From Bacteroidia bacterium (GTDB lineage: Bacteria > Bacteroidota > Bacteroidia > Flavobacteriales > Flavobacteriaceae), in contig JAUIBP010000013.1 in the NCBI GenBank assembly GCA_030427735.1, forward strand, positions 28,405 to 92,404: 64,000 bases of DNA. The letters run 5' to 3'. The notes under the pieces were generated by a model that had not been told where the DNA came from, made no database searches, and saw nothing but the letters and a program-made list of their open reading frames with translations. How positions within the stretch are numbered: the first letter of the stretch is position 1; every line of letters begins with the position of its first letter. The position numbers were made by a program, and so were the translations under genes. Below, piece after piece: positions 34,834-44,455 of this stretch.

Positions 34834-35256
34834 ATGAATACGCTTTTCCACAAAATATTAGCATGTACTATGGCTTTGGTAGTTGTTTTATCTACCATGT
34901 CTTTTACTGTAAATATGCATTATTGTGGAAACACTTTGGTAGATGTGGCCTTAAACCAATCTGCCAAAACATGTAATACTAATATGTCTTTTACGGCAGA
35001 TGCCGCACTTCAATTTAACAAAAAGACTAAAGGATGCTGCTCAGACCATAACATAACTGTTGCAGGTCAAGACGAGTTAAAACAAAACACTTTAGAGCAG
35101 CTCACTTATAATCAGCAAGTGTTTGTCGCTACGTTTATGTATGCTTATGTAAATCTTTTTGAAGGTTTACCAGAGCAAATTATTCCCTTTAAAGACTACA
35201 CTCCGCCTTTGTTGGTCACAGATATTAATGTGATTAACGAAACCTTTTTAATTTGA
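34834..35256 (+). CDS. HYC_CC_PP family protein, copper locus
   Basis: This small 140-residue Bacteroidota protein has an N-terminal hydrophobic segment (VVVLSTMSFTV) followed by the three name-giving motifs: H29-Y30-C31 in NMHYCGN, C68-C69 in KGCCSDH and P124-P125 in DYTPPLL. The Cys and His residues suggest metal binding in the envelope. The family is typically found beside Cus/Czc-type RND efflux genes, as here. The precise function is not established. Confidence 0.88.
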   Translation: MNTLFHKILACTMALVVVLSTMSFTVNMHYCGNTLVDVALNQSAKTCNTNMSFTADAALQFNKKTKGCCSDHNITVAGQDELKQNTLEQLTYNQQVFVATFMYAYVNLFEGLPEQIIPFKDYTPPLLVTDINVINETFLI

Positions 35257-35277
35257 TACATTAAATCAATAATAGTT

Positions 35278-35333
35278 GTCTTAAAATGTTGATTTTAAGA
35301 CTATTTATGCATTTTTAGTTATGCTAAAAATGC
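35278..35333 (+). promoter_or_regulatory. Two tandem perfect hairpins before cusA
   Basis: GTCTTAAAAT-GTTG-ATTTTAAGAC (35278-35301) and GCATTTTTAG-TTATG-CTAAAAATGC (35309-35333) each form a 10-bp perfect stem. They fill the gap between the HYC_CC_PP stop and the chosen cusA start at 35363. An in-frame ATG at 35321 lies in the second loop, which argues against it being the start. They may act as an attenuator or a leaky terminator that separates expression of the first gene from the efflux genes. Confidence 0.5.
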
Positions 35334-35362
35334 TTAAGTTTAATTGTTTTAATGTAAACGAT

Positions 35363-38300
35363 ATGCTAAATAGAAGCATTAAATTTTTAATTGAGAATAA
35401 GTTAGTTGCTGTTATATTGCTGCTTGTCTTAGTTGGGTGGGGTATTGTAAATTCTCCTTTTGGTTGGAATACTGGTATTTTACCAAGTTATCCCGTAGCC
35501 GTAGATGCAATCCCAGACATTGGCGAAAATCAACAAATTGTTTTTACCAATTGGGAAGGACGCTCTCCACAAGATATAGAAGATCAAATTACTTACCCAT
35601 TAACAACAACGTTACTAGGTATACCAGGTGTTAAAACCATAAGGAGTTCGTCTATGTTTGGTTTTTCTAGTATTTATATCATTTTTAATGAAGATGTAGA
35701 GTTTTATTGGAGTAGAAGTAGAATTTTAGAAAAACTAAATGCCTTACCAAACGGACTGCTGCCTGATGGTGTTAAACCAGCTTTAGGACCAGATGCTACA
35801 GGTTTGGGGCAGGTGTATTGGTATACTTTAGAAGGAAGAAATAAAGCAGGTGAGGTTACTGGTGGCTGGGATTTACAAGAATTACGTACTATTCAAGATT
35901 ATTTTGTTAAATATGGTTTGTCTTCGGCTAGTGGCGTGTCGGAAGTAGCTTCTATAGGTGGATATGTACAAGAATATCAAATCGATGTTCGTCCAGAATT
36001 AATGAAGCAATATGGCATATCGTTACAAGAAGTTGTAACGGCTGTAAAAGCTTCTAATCAGGACATCGGGGCGCAAACATTAGAGATTAATCAGGTAGAG
36101 TATTTGGTTCGGGGACTAGGGTATGTGAAATCAATTTCAGATTTAGAGAATGCAGTGGTAAGTTCTAAAGATTTTACAGCCATTAAAATTAAGGATATTG
36201 CTCAAGTTACTTTAGGGCCAGAAGCAAGAAGAGGCATTTTAGATAAAGAAGGCGCCGAGGTTGTAGGTGGTGTAGTGGTCGCTAGATATGGCGCTAATCC
36301 TTTAGAAGTTATTAATAATGTAAAACAGAAAATAGCAGAAATGCAGTCTGGAATGCCTTCTAAAGTTTTAGAAGATGGTACTGTTTCGCAGCTTACCGTT
36401 GTACCTTTTTACGACAGATCTGTATTAATAAAAGAAACATTACACACTTTAAATGAAGCCTTAAGTTTAGAGGTTTTAATTACCATTTTGGTTGTGGTTA
36501 TTATGGTTTTTAATTTAAGAGCCTCAATATTAATATCAGGACTTTTACCAGTAGCGGTTTTAATGGTGTTTATAGCCATGAAATATTTTAATGTTAGTGC
36601 TAATATCGTGGCTTTATCGGGTATAGCCATTGCTATTGGCACAATGGTAGATGTAGGTGTTATTTTGTCGGAAAATATTATAAGACATTTAGATGAGAAT
36701 ACCGATGGTAAACCCATTAACGAAGTGGTGTATAATGCAACATCGGAAGTTTCTGGAGCCATAGTAACTGCCGTGTTAACCACCATTATAAGTTTTATAC
36801 CTGTGTTTACCATGATTGGTGCCGAAGGTAAATTGTTCAGGCCTCTGGCTTTTACAAAAACTATGGCATTAACAGCCTCAATAATTGTGTCACTCTTTTT
36901 AATACCTCCTTTTGCTGCGCTTATTTTTAAAAACCGAACATTTACAACGTCAACTAAATTAGTAGTCAATCTGGCTATTATAATTTTGGGCGGTTTTTCC
37001 GTTTTTCAAGGGTATTATCTAGGCGTACTGCTTATTATTTTTGGGCTTTGCTCCATTCTAAAACAACAGCGTCAGTGGTCTCAACAAACATCAACTATTT
37101 TTAATAGTGTATTTGTGGCATTGGGCATTGTTTTTTTATTAGCGTCGTACTGGCAGCCATTGGGAGTAGCTAAAAGTTTTCTTGCAAATGCAGTATTTGT
37201 ATCAGTACTATGTTTTGGTTTGTTAGGGGCGTTTTGGATATTTAGAAAGTATTACTCAAAAATTTTATATTGGGCTTTACAGCATAAATTATTGTTTTTA
37301 CTTGTGCCAACTTCTATTGTTATTTGTGGCATTATTATTTTTAAACATACGGGAAAAGAATTTATGCCTTCATTAAACGAAGGTACATTTTTATTAATGC
37401 CAACCTCCATGCCACATGCTGGAGTTTCAGAAAATAAAAGGGTTCTCCAACAGTTAGATATGGCGGTAGCCCAGATTCCCGAAATAGAAACTGTAGTTGG
37501 TAAAGCAGGAAGAACGGCCTCAGCATTAGATCCGGCACCTTTATCGATGTACGAAAATATTATTCAATATAAACCAGAATATATGCTGAATGCTTTTGGG
37601 GAACGTCAGCGTTATAAAGTCAATAAAGATGGATTATTTGTACTTAAAGACAGCAGTTTGGTTTATAATCGTAACAGTTTTAAAAGTGAGATGTTAAATG
37701 ATACTGTTAATTATTTGAATTTCAATAGCGTTAAGGCTTCACAATTGATTGAAGATAATAACGGCATGTTTTATAGAAATTGGCGGCCAGAAATTACTTC
37801 TGCTAACGATATCTGGAACGAAATTATAAAAGCAACAGCATTGCCAGGCATAACTTCGGCACCAAAACTACAGCCAATAGAAACCCGATTGGTTATGTTG
37901 CAAACTGGAATGCGTGCTCCAATGGGAATTAAGATTAAAGGTCAAGATTTAAAGCAAATTGAAGCGTTCGGACAAGCAATAGAACCGATACTGAAAACCG
38001 CCGAAGGTGTAAAATCAGAAGCAGTTTTTGCCGATAGAATTGTAGGCAAACCTTACATGTTAATAGATATTGATAGGGAAAAACTGGCACGTTATGGCAT
38101 TGCCATAGAGACTGTACAGAACGAGTTGAAGGTAGCCGTAGGCGGTGTAGTGCTAACACAAACAATTGAAGGTCGAGAACGCTATGGTGTACGTGTAAGG
38201 TATCCTCGCGAGTTACGTTCCAATCCAGACGATTTGTCTAATATTTATATTCCAGTAAGTGGTGGAAACCCTGTGCCATTAAGCGATTTAGCTAGCATTC

Positions 38301-39103
38301 GCTACGAACAGGGACCACAAGTAATTAAAAGTGAAGATACATTTTTGGTAGGTTATGTATTATTCGATAAAAAGGATGGTTTTGCTGAAGTTAATGTGGT
38401 AGAACATGCAAAAGATGTAATTCAACAACATATAGATTCTGGCGCTCTACAAATCCCTAAAGGCATTACTTACGAGTTTACCGGAACTTACGAAAACCAA
38501 TTGAGAGCAGAGCAAACCTTACAGGTTGTTGTGCCATTGGCGTTACTTATTATTTTCTTGATATTGTATTTTCAGTTTAAATCGGTGTCTACATCATTAA
38601 TGGTATTTACTGGAATTTCGGTGGCATTTGCAGGCGGATTTATTATGATGTGGTTATACGGTCAAGATTGGTTTTTAAATTTTAAGGTGTTAGATGTTAA
38701 TTTACGGCAAGTATTTCAAATGCACCCAATAAACTTAAGTGTTGCAGTTTGGGTTGGGTTTATAGCTCTTTTTGGAATAGCCACCGACGATGGCGTGGTT
38801 ATGGCCACTTATTTAAAACAAACGTTTAAAAAAGAAAATCCGAAAGATGTTACAAGTATTCGCAAAGCTGCAGTGCATGCGGCCGAAAAACGTATTCGTC
38901 CTTGCTTAATGACAACAGCAACAACCATTTTAGCATTATTACCTGTATTAACCTCTACAGGGCGCGGCAGTGATATTATGATTCCGATGTCGATTCCTGC
39001 TTTTGGAGGAATGATTATAGATATTACATCGTATTTTATAGTTCCTGTATTGTACAGTTGGAGAGAAGAAATTAAAGCGCTAAAACATGAAAAAACAAAC
39101 TAA
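35363..39103 (+). CDS. cusA: CusA/CzcA-family heavy-metal RND efflux permease
   Basis: The start at 35363 gives the usual N-terminus MLNRSIKFLIENKL; an upstream in-frame ATG lies inside a hairpin. RND features include DIGENQQIVFTNWEGRSP, GTMVDVGVILSENI in TM4 with its proton-relay Asp, GKEFMPSLNEGTF, Met-rich MLQTGMRAPMG and TDDGVVMATYL. At 1246 residues it is about 200 longer than E. coli CusA. The extra sequence is a block of additional hydrophobic helices after the TM6 region and an inserted segment in the periplasmic part. With the TolC-like and CusB-like proteins it should export Cu(I)/Ag(I) from the periplasm; the metal is inferred from the CopA neighbour. Confidence 0.94.
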   Translation: MLNRSIKFLIENKLVAVILLLVLVGWGIVNSPFGWNTGILPSYPVAVDAIPDIGENQQIVFTNWEGRSPQDIEDQITYPLTTTLLGIPGVKTIRSSSMFGFSSIYIIFNEDVEFYWSRSRILEKLNALPNGLLPDGVKPALGPDATGLGQVYWYTLEGRNKAGEVTGGWDLQELRTIQDYFVKYGLSSASGVSEVASIGGYVQEYQIDVRPELMKQYGISLQEVVTAVKASNQDIGAQTLEINQVEYLVRGLGYVKSISDLENAVVSSKDFTAIKIKDIAQVTLGPEARRGILDKEGAEVVGGVVVARYGANPLEVINNVKQKIAEMQSGMPSKVLEDGTVSQLTVVPFYDRSVLIKETLHTLNEALSLEVLITILVVVIMVFNLRASILISGLLPVAVLMVFIAMKYFNVSANIVALSGIAIAIGTMVDVGVILSENIIRHLDENTDGKPINEVVYNATSEVSGAIVTAVLTTIISFIPVFTMIGAEGKLFRPLAFTKTMALTASIIVSLFLIPPFAALIFKNRTFTTSTKLVVNLAIIILGGFSVFQGYYLGVLLIIFGLCSILKQQRQWSQQTSTIFNSVFVALGIVFLLASYWQPLGVAKSFLANAVFVSVLCFGLLGAFWIFRKYYSKILYWALQHKLLFLLVPTSIVICGIIIFKHTGKEFMPSLNEGTFLLMPTSMPHAGVSENKRVLQQLDMAVAQIPEIETVVGKAGRTASALDPAPLSMYENIIQYKPEYMLNAFGERQRYKVNKDGLFVLKDSSLVYNRNSFKSEMLNDTVNYLNFNSVKASQLIEDNNGMFYRNWRPEITSANDIWNEIIKATALPGITSAPKLQPIETRLVMLQTGMRAPMGIKIKGQDLKQIEAFGQAIEPILKTAEGVKSEAVFADRIVGKPYMLIDIDREKLARYGIAIETVQNELKVAVGGVVLTQTIEGRERYGVRVRYPRELRSNPDDLSNIYIPVSGGNPVPLSDLASIRYEQGPQVIKSEDTFLVGYVLFDKKDGFAEVNVVEHAKDVIQQHIDSGALQIPKGITYEFTGTYENQLRAEQTLQVVVPLALLIIFLILYFQFKSVSTSLMVFTGISVAFAGGFIMMWLYGQDWFLNFKVLDVNLRQVFQMHPINLSVAVWVGFIALFGIATDDGVVMATYLKQTFKKENPKDVTSIRKAAVHAAEKRIRPCLMTTATTILALLPVLTSTGRGSDIMIPMSIPAFGGMIIDITSYFIVPVLYSWREEIKALKHEKTN

Positions 39104-40328
39104 ATATATTTTTAAGACATTCGCGTTAGTTAGTGTGTTAACTTACTCTTGGTCGCTAAATGCACAACATTTAGAAACATTAATAAGTATAGGTCTGGCA
39201 AATAATCCTGAAATACAAAAATTCGATTTGCAATACCAAATAGCTTCCGAAAAAGTTAACGAAGTCAATGCATTGCCAAACACCGAAGTTGTTGTTGGTT
39301 ATTTTGTGAGTCCGCCAGAAACCAGAACTGGGCCACAGGTTGTAAAAGTATCTGTAAAACAAATGATTCCGTGGTTTGGTTCGGTAACTTCCAGATCTAA
39401 ATATGCAGCATCTCTTGCCGATGTCCAGTACGAAACTATTGCCATAGCTAAACGAAAATTATTGTCTACTGTATCTCAATCATACTATAATATGTGGGCT
39501 ATAAAAGCCAAACAAGCTGTGTTTTCTCAGCAAATTGCATTATTGAAAAATTATGAAAAATGGGCTTTAACAGCGGTAGAGGTTAGTAAAGCTTCGGTAG
39601 TCGATGTATTAAAAATTCAAATAAGACAGAATGATGTAGAACAGTTAAATGCTGTGTTAGAGCAGGAATATTTAGCTGAACAGTCCCGTTTAAATTTATT
39701 GTTAAACAGAAGCGAGAAGCAACAAATTAATATAACAGATACTTTAATTATGCCAGAAGTAGCAGATTTAAATACAGAAAACATGGTTACAGCATTGCAT
39801 CCTGAATTGTTGCAATACGATAAGTTGTACGAATCTGTTGAACAATCGGAACTCTTAAATCAAAAAGAGCGAGCTCCTATGGTGGGGTTTGGCTTAGATT
39901 ATATAACTGTAAATAAACGAAACGACATGCCAATCGATAACAATGGAAAAGATATAATTATGCCCATGTTATCGCTATCAATACCAGTTTTTAATAAAGG
40001 ATTTACGTCAAAAACCAAGCAAAACGAATTGAAAAAGCTGGAACTAAATGCCGACAAATTAGCAAAGAAAAATGCTTTAGAAACAGTATTAGAGCAAGCC
40101 GTAAATGCTAGGAATTCGGCAAAAATCAGTTTTGAAACAGCAACAAAAAATTTAGAAAAAGCCAAAGATGCAGAACGGCTGTTATTAACAGCATACGAAA
40201 CCGAAACAGTTAATTTTAACGATGTTTTAGATATTCAGGAATTGCAACTTAAGTTTCAAATTAATAACATCGAAGCGGTTAAAAATTATTACACACAACA
40301 AAATATCATTAAATATTTAAGTCAATAA
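39087..40328 (+). CDS. TolC-family outer-membrane efflux protein (CusC-like)
   Basis: The 413-residue protein has a signal peptide (ending SLNAQ) and two long coiled-coil helical repeats typical of the outer-membrane channel family (VNEVNALPNTEVVVGYFVS, FETATKNLEKAKDAERLL). It starts 17 bp inside the cusA 3' end, so the two are co-translated. It is the outer-membrane exit duct of the tripartite copper pump. Confidence 0.9.
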   Translation: MKKQTKYIFKTFALVSVLTYSWSLNAQHLETLISIGLANNPEIQKFDLQYQIASEKVNEVNALPNTEVVVGYFVSPPETRTGPQVVKVSVKQMIPWFGSVTSRSKYAASLADVQYETIAIAKRKLLSTVSQSYYNMWAIKAKQAVFSQQIALLKNYEKWALTAVEVSKASVVDVLKIQIRQNDVEQLNAVLEQEYLAEQSRLNLLLNRSEKQQINITDTLIMPEVADLNTENMVTALHPELLQYDKLYESVEQSELLNQKERAPMVGFGLDYITVNKRNDMPIDNNGKDIIMPMLSLSIPVFNKGFTSKTKQNELKKLELNADKLAKKNALETVLEQAVNARNSAKISFETATKNLEKAKDAERLLLTAYETETVNFNDVLDIQELQLKFQINNIEAVKNYYTQQNIIKYLSQ

Positions 40329-40352
40329 TAAATCAATTAAAAATACAGAATT

Positions 40353-40868
40353 ATGAAAACGAGAACACAATTATTAGGTTTAGGATTATTAATTTTAGGC
40401 GTAACCTTTAATACGGCCTGTAAAAATAACAGTGAGACTAAAACATCAGAAAGCACCAATAATGTAGCAGTTGTTACCACCCCTATATTTAAAACTGAAG
40501 CCGTAACACAAACATTTCAACATTATTTACAATTAAAAACGGCATTGGTTTCCAGTAATGCTATCCAGGCGAAACAAGAGGCGCAAAGCTTGGCCAATGT
40601 AACAACCAATGAAGATGTTAAGCATGTAGCTTCAAGCATAGCAGCTACAGAAGATATTAAAGTACAACGCGAGTTGTTGTCGGAATTAACCCTTCAACTA
40701 AAACCTATTTTAACGGCCAATATTACAACAGGCAAAATTTACGAGCAACATTGTCCAATGGCTTTAAAGAACGGTGCCAATTGGTTTGCTTTGGAGCAAG
40801 AAATTAATAATCCGTATTACGGAGATGCTATGTTGCATTGTGGTGTGGTGCAAAGTACATTACAATAA
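40353..40868 (+). CDS. DUF3347 copper-associated lipoprotein
   Basis: The 171-residue lipoprotein (lipobox FNTAC) has a helical DUF3347 domain: FQHYLQLKTALVSSN early, and near the C-terminus EQHCPMALKNGANWF, NPYYGDAMLHCG. The spaced CPMA and MLxCG motifs offer Cys and Met ligands suited to Cu(I). The same domain is fused to the CusB-like protein of this operon at 44442. A periplasmic copper-handling role is inferred. Confidence 0.88.
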   Translation: MKTRTQLLGLGLLILGVTFNTACKNNSETKTSESTNNVAVVTTPIFKTEAVTQTFQHYLQLKTALVSSNAIQAKQEAQSLANVTTNEDVKHVASSIAATEDIKVQRELLSELTLQLKPILTANITTGKIYEQHCPMALKNGANWFALEQEINNPYYGDAMLHCGVVQSTLQ

Positions 40869-40880
40869 AATATAAACGGC

Positions 40881-41441
40881 ATGAAGCAGCATATCTATAT
40901 AAAAAACATGGTCTGTCTCAGGTGTAAACATGCTGTAGAAGGTGTGTTTAAGAGCCTGGGCGTAGAGGTGCTAAATTTAAATTTAGGAGACGTGTTAGTT
41001 CGGGAAATAGACGGGCAAACCTATCTGGAATTGGAAAAACGTTTAAAGGCATTAGGGTTTGAAATCATGAAAAATGAAGACGACATTCTAGTAGAACAAA
41101 TAAAAACCATTATACTAGAAACTTTAGCCGATCGGCCAAACGACACGCGACACATTCCAGATTTATTAAGTCGCATTCCAAAGTCGTACTCGATATTAAG
41201 TAAGTTGTTTAGCAGAACCATGGGTATAACCATAGAAAACTATGTGATTAGGTTAAAAATAGAAAAGGTTAAGGAGCTTTTGCAGCTAGGCCAGCTTCAG
41301 TTCTCAGAAATAGCCGATGTTTTAGGGTATACTAGCGGTAGTCATTTAGCACGTCAGTTTAAAAACCAAACAGGGATGTCGATGACAGATTTTAAGAATT
41401 TACAAAATGGAGAACGGAAAAATTTCGACAAAATTGTATAA
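40881..41441 (+). CDS. HMA-like/AraC-type fusion regulator
   Basis: Residues 1-70 resemble a heavy-metal-associated ferredoxin-like domain with a CxxC pair (C12, C15 in MVCLRCKHA). Residues about 80-180 are an AraC-type double HTH (IENYVIRLKIEKVKELL, FSEIADVLGYTSGSHLARQF, MTDFKN). The single chain thus combines a Cu(I)-site-like module with a DNA-binding module, which suggests direct metal sensing. It lies between the DUF3347 gene and copA and is the likely local regulator. The fusion appears widely in Bacteroidota copper loci; metal sensing itself is inferred. Confidence 0.85.
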   Translation: MKQHIYIKNMVCLRCKHAVEGVFKSLGVEVLNLNLGDVLVREIDGQTYLELEKRLKALGFEIMKNEDDILVEQIKTIILETLADRPNDTRHIPDLLSRIPKSYSILSKLFSRTMGITIENYVIRLKIEKVKELLQLGQLQFSEIADVLGYTSGSHLARQFKNQTGMSMTDFKNLQNGERKNFDKIV

Positions 41442-41510
41442 ACATTCTACAAAATTATGCAATCAGAATGGTGAAGGTAGTGCTAATTTTATCATATAAA
41501 TACTATAGAA

Positions 41511-44222
41511 ATGAAGCATGCATATAAAATAGAGGGTATGTCTTGTAATGGTTGTCGTAACCATGTAGAGAATGCTTTAAAAAATGTCGATGGGGTAACA
41601 GATGCTGAGGTGTTTTTAGATGATTGTAAAGCCAACATAACAATGTCTAAGCATATTCCTTTAGCGAAATTTCAGGAACAATTGCAAAAGGAAGGAGCGC
41701 AATACCACATTAAAGCGTGGAGCAATAACCATGAAGAAACATTTCAAATACAAGGTATGTCTTGTAATGGTTGCCGTAACCATGTAGAGGAAATTTTAAA
41801 ACATGTTGAAGGTGTATCTGGTGTTGTTGTGGATTTGGAACAGGAAGAAGCTAAAATTTCAATGTCTGAACCTATTGCTATAGATAAATTTCAAGAGGCT
41901 TTAAAGGCCGATGGCGATAAATATAGCATTCACCCCAAAGGCGCAGCTAAAATGCAACCTGTTTCAAAAGCGCCTAAAGGTCAAGGTACAGGCGTGTTTT
42001 ATTGCCCGATGCATTGCGAAGGTGACACAACTTATAATAAGGCCGGCGATTGCCCTGTTTGTGGTATGGATTTGGTAGAAGAAGTAAGTTTAACTACGGT
42101 AGAACAACCTCAATATACTTGTCCAATGCATCCCGAAGTGGTGTCGGATTCCCAAGGGTCTTGTCCCATTTGCGGCATGGATTTAGTTCCTGTCAAGGCA
42201 AATATTTCTGCCGAAGCGCAAAATTATCTTCATTTATTAAAAAAGTTAAAACTTGCTATAGCATTTACCTTACCCATATTTGTTATTGCCATGTCCGAGA
42301 TGATTCCTAATAACCCATTATACAACATCTTAGATTTGAAGTATTGGAACTGGATTCAGTTTGCATTATCGATTCCCGTTGTGTTTTATGCTGCTTGGAT
42401 GTTTTTTGAACGGGCCTATAAGTCTATAAAAACATGGCATTTAAACATGTTTACATTAATAGGCATTGGTGCAGGCATTGCTTGGTTGTTTAGTGTATTT
42501 GGTTTGTTATTTCCAGACTTTTTCCCAGATCAATTCAAAACGCATTCAGGTGTAGTTCACGTATATTTTGAAGCAACAACAGTTATTTTAACCTTAGTGT
42601 TATTAGGGCAGGTGTTAGAAGCGCGTGCACATAGTAAAACAAATACGGCTGTTAAGGAATTGCTCAAATTAGCTCCTAATAAGGCGGTTCGGGTTGTGCA
42701 AGGTAAGGAAGAAGTTATAAGTATAAATGATATTGCAGTAGGCGATGTGCTTAGGGTAAAACCAGGAGATAAAATTCCAGTAGATGGAAGCATCACAGAT
42801 GGCAAAACAACGGTTGATGAATCTATGGTAACAGGCGAATCTATGCCCGTAGATAAGCAGGTTGGAGATACTGTGCATAGCGGAACCATAAACGGCAATC
42901 AATCTGTATTAATGAAAGCCGAAAAAATAGGAGCAGACACCTTATTATCTCAAATTATAACCATGGTTAATACTGCTAGCCGTAGTAAGGCTCCTATTCA
43001 AAAATTAGCAGATAGAATTTCAGGTTATTTTGTACCTATAGTGGTTTTGGTGGCCATAATCACATTTGCAGTTTGGGCACTATGGGGACCAAATCCTGCT
43101 TATGTGTTTGCTTTAGTTAATGCCATTGCGGTGTTAATTATTGCCTGTCCATGTGCTTTGGGTTTGGCTACACCAATGTCTGTTATGGTAGGCGTAGGTA
43201 AAGGTGCGCAAAACGGCGTACTTATTAAAAATGCCGAGGCTTTGGAGCGGATGGATAAAGTAGATACAGTAATTGTAGACAAAACAGGAACGTTGACCGA
43301 AGGTAAACCATCTGTAGAATCGATAGCTGTTTTTGATGATTTTGATAAAAGTATAGCATTACAATATATAGTGTCTTTAAATCAGCAAAGCGAGCATCCT
43401 TTGGCTAGTGCTACACTAACTTATGGAGAAGAGAAGGGTGTTGATCTTTTAAAATTGAATCATTTTAATGCGGTATCAGGTAAAGGCGTCATTGGTGAAA
43501 TAGATAATAAAAAAGTGGCTTTAGGTAACGAAAAGATGATGGCACATGTTGGGGCTGAATTATCGGATAATTATATTCAAAAAGTACAAAAGTTCCAGCA
43601 AAAAGGTAAAACGGTCTCGTATTTGGCAGTTAATGCTACTGTTGTTGCGTTTATAGTTATTGGTGATAAAATAAAGGCAAGTACCCAAGGCGCAATTAAA
43701 AAACTTCAAGATCTTGATGTAGATTTAATAATGCTTACTGGAGATAATGAAATAACGGCTAGAGCTGTGGCGAAATCATTAAACTTAAAACACTTTAAGG
43801 CCAGTTGTTTGCCAGAAGATAAGCTTAAAGAAGTAGAGCGATTACAGGGGCAGGGGCATGTAGTAGCTATGGCTGGCGATGGGATTAATGATGCACCAGC
43901 TTTGGCACAAAGCGATGTTGGTATTGCTATGGGGACAGGAACCGATGTGGCTATAGAAAGTGCTTCGATAACTTTGGTGAAAGGTGATTTAGAGGGCATA
44001 GTAAAAGCAAAAAAATTAAGTGATAGTGTCATGAAAAACATAAAACAAAACCTGTTTTTTGCTTTGATTTATAACACTATTGGTGTGCCTATTGCGGCTG
44101 GGGTATTGTATCCGTTTTTTGGTATATTATTATCGCCAATGATAGCGGCTTTAGCGATGAGCTTTAGTTCGGTTTCGGTAATTGCAAATGCCTTGCGGTT
44201 GAAGGCTACCAATTTAAATTAA
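41511..44222 (+). CDS. copA: Copper-translocating P1B-type ATPase
   Basis: This is the 903-residue Cu(I) export ATPase of the inner membrane. It has two N-terminal HMA domains with GMSCNGCRNHVE (CxxC at 12/15 and 85/88). Two heavy-metal-binding zinc-ribbon-like modules follow (FYCPMHCE with CPVCGMDL, about 163-191; YTCPMHPE with CPICGMDL, about 202-227). The ATPase core has the TGES actuator loop, the C546-P-C548 transport motif, the D590-KTGT phosphorylation site, SEHP with H639, and GDGINDAP. It moves cytosolic copper to the periplasm, from where the Cus pump expels it. Confidence 0.97.
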   Translation: MKHAYKIEGMSCNGCRNHVENALKNVDGVTDAEVFLDDCKANITMSKHIPLAKFQEQLQKEGAQYHIKAWSNNHEETFQIQGMSCNGCRNHVEEILKHVEGVSGVVVDLEQEEAKISMSEPIAIDKFQEALKADGDKYSIHPKGAAKMQPVSKAPKGQGTGVFYCPMHCEGDTTYNKAGDCPVCGMDLVEEVSLTTVEQPQYTCPMHPEVVSDSQGSCPICGMDLVPVKANISAEAQNYLHLLKKLKLAIAFTLPIFVIAMSEMIPNNPLYNILDLKYWNWIQFALSIPVVFYAAWMFFERAYKSIKTWHLNMFTLIGIGAGIAWLFSVFGLLFPDFFPDQFKTHSGVVHVYFEATTVILTLVLLGQVLEARAHSKTNTAVKELLKLAPNKAVRVVQGKEEVISINDIAVGDVLRVKPGDKIPVDGSITDGKTTVDESMVTGESMPVDKQVGDTVHSGTINGNQSVLMKAEKIGADTLLSQIITMVNTASRSKAPIQKLADRISGYFVPIVVLVAIITFAVWALWGPNPAYVFALVNAIAVLIIACPCALGLATPMSVMVGVGKGAQNGVLIKNAEALERMDKVDTVIVDKTGTLTEGKPSVESIAVFDDFDKSIALQYIVSLNQQSEHPLASATLTYGEEKGVDLLKLNHFNAVSGKGVIGEIDNKKVALGNEKMMAHVGAELSDNYIQKVQKFQQKGKTVSYLAVNATVVAFIVIGDKIKASTQGAIKKLQDLDVDLIMLTGDNEITARAVAKSLNLKHFKASCLPEDKLKEVERLQGQGHVVAMAGDGINDAPALAQSDVGIAMGTGTDVAIESASITLVKGDLEGIVKAKKLSDSVMKNIKQNLFFALIYNTIGVPIAAGVLYPFFGILLSPMIAALAMSFSSVSVIANALRLKATNLN

Positions 44223-44228
44223 ATAATT

Positions 44229-44455
44229 ATGAAAACCAATCACAATCAATCAAAGTGTAATCAACGTTTTTTAAGATGCTTGCCATATCTTTTGGTTATG
44301 TGTTAATTGCAATTTTAACAAGTGAGCGTGCAGCAATTAAAGACCCAAAAGTTAAAAATTTGGCAGAGCGTATTATTGAGACGCAACGAAAAGACATCGA
44401 AGAAATGAAAATATTGATAAAATCTTTAGAATCTGAACAAAATGACAAAGAGTAG
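44229..44455 (+). pseudogene. Decayed DUF305 gene with frameshift and internal deletion
   Basis: An ATG at 44229 begins MKTNHNQSKCNQRF, the His/Asn-rich start I recall for flavobacterial DUF305 proteins. The frame then shifts at a run of six T (44265-44272 area) and terminates. In the shifted frame the product continues KMLAISFGYVL and runs directly into IAILTSERAAIKDPKVKNL, the C-terminal helix block of the family, ending TAG at 44453. The transmembrane segments and the MIPHH motif expected between them (around 90 residues) are absent. So there are one frameshift and one deletion. A 59-codon ORF from 44276 survives and could still be translated. It overlaps the CusB start. Confidence 0.65.

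Noticed and set aside
36409..36969. 186-codon antisense ORF inside cusA
   Set aside because: It mirrors the codon pattern of the clearly real cusA and has no recognisable domain; an antisense shadow.
42557..42898. Antisense ORFs within copA
   Set aside because: They lie in a complete P-type ATPase frame with all motifs; no independent evidence.
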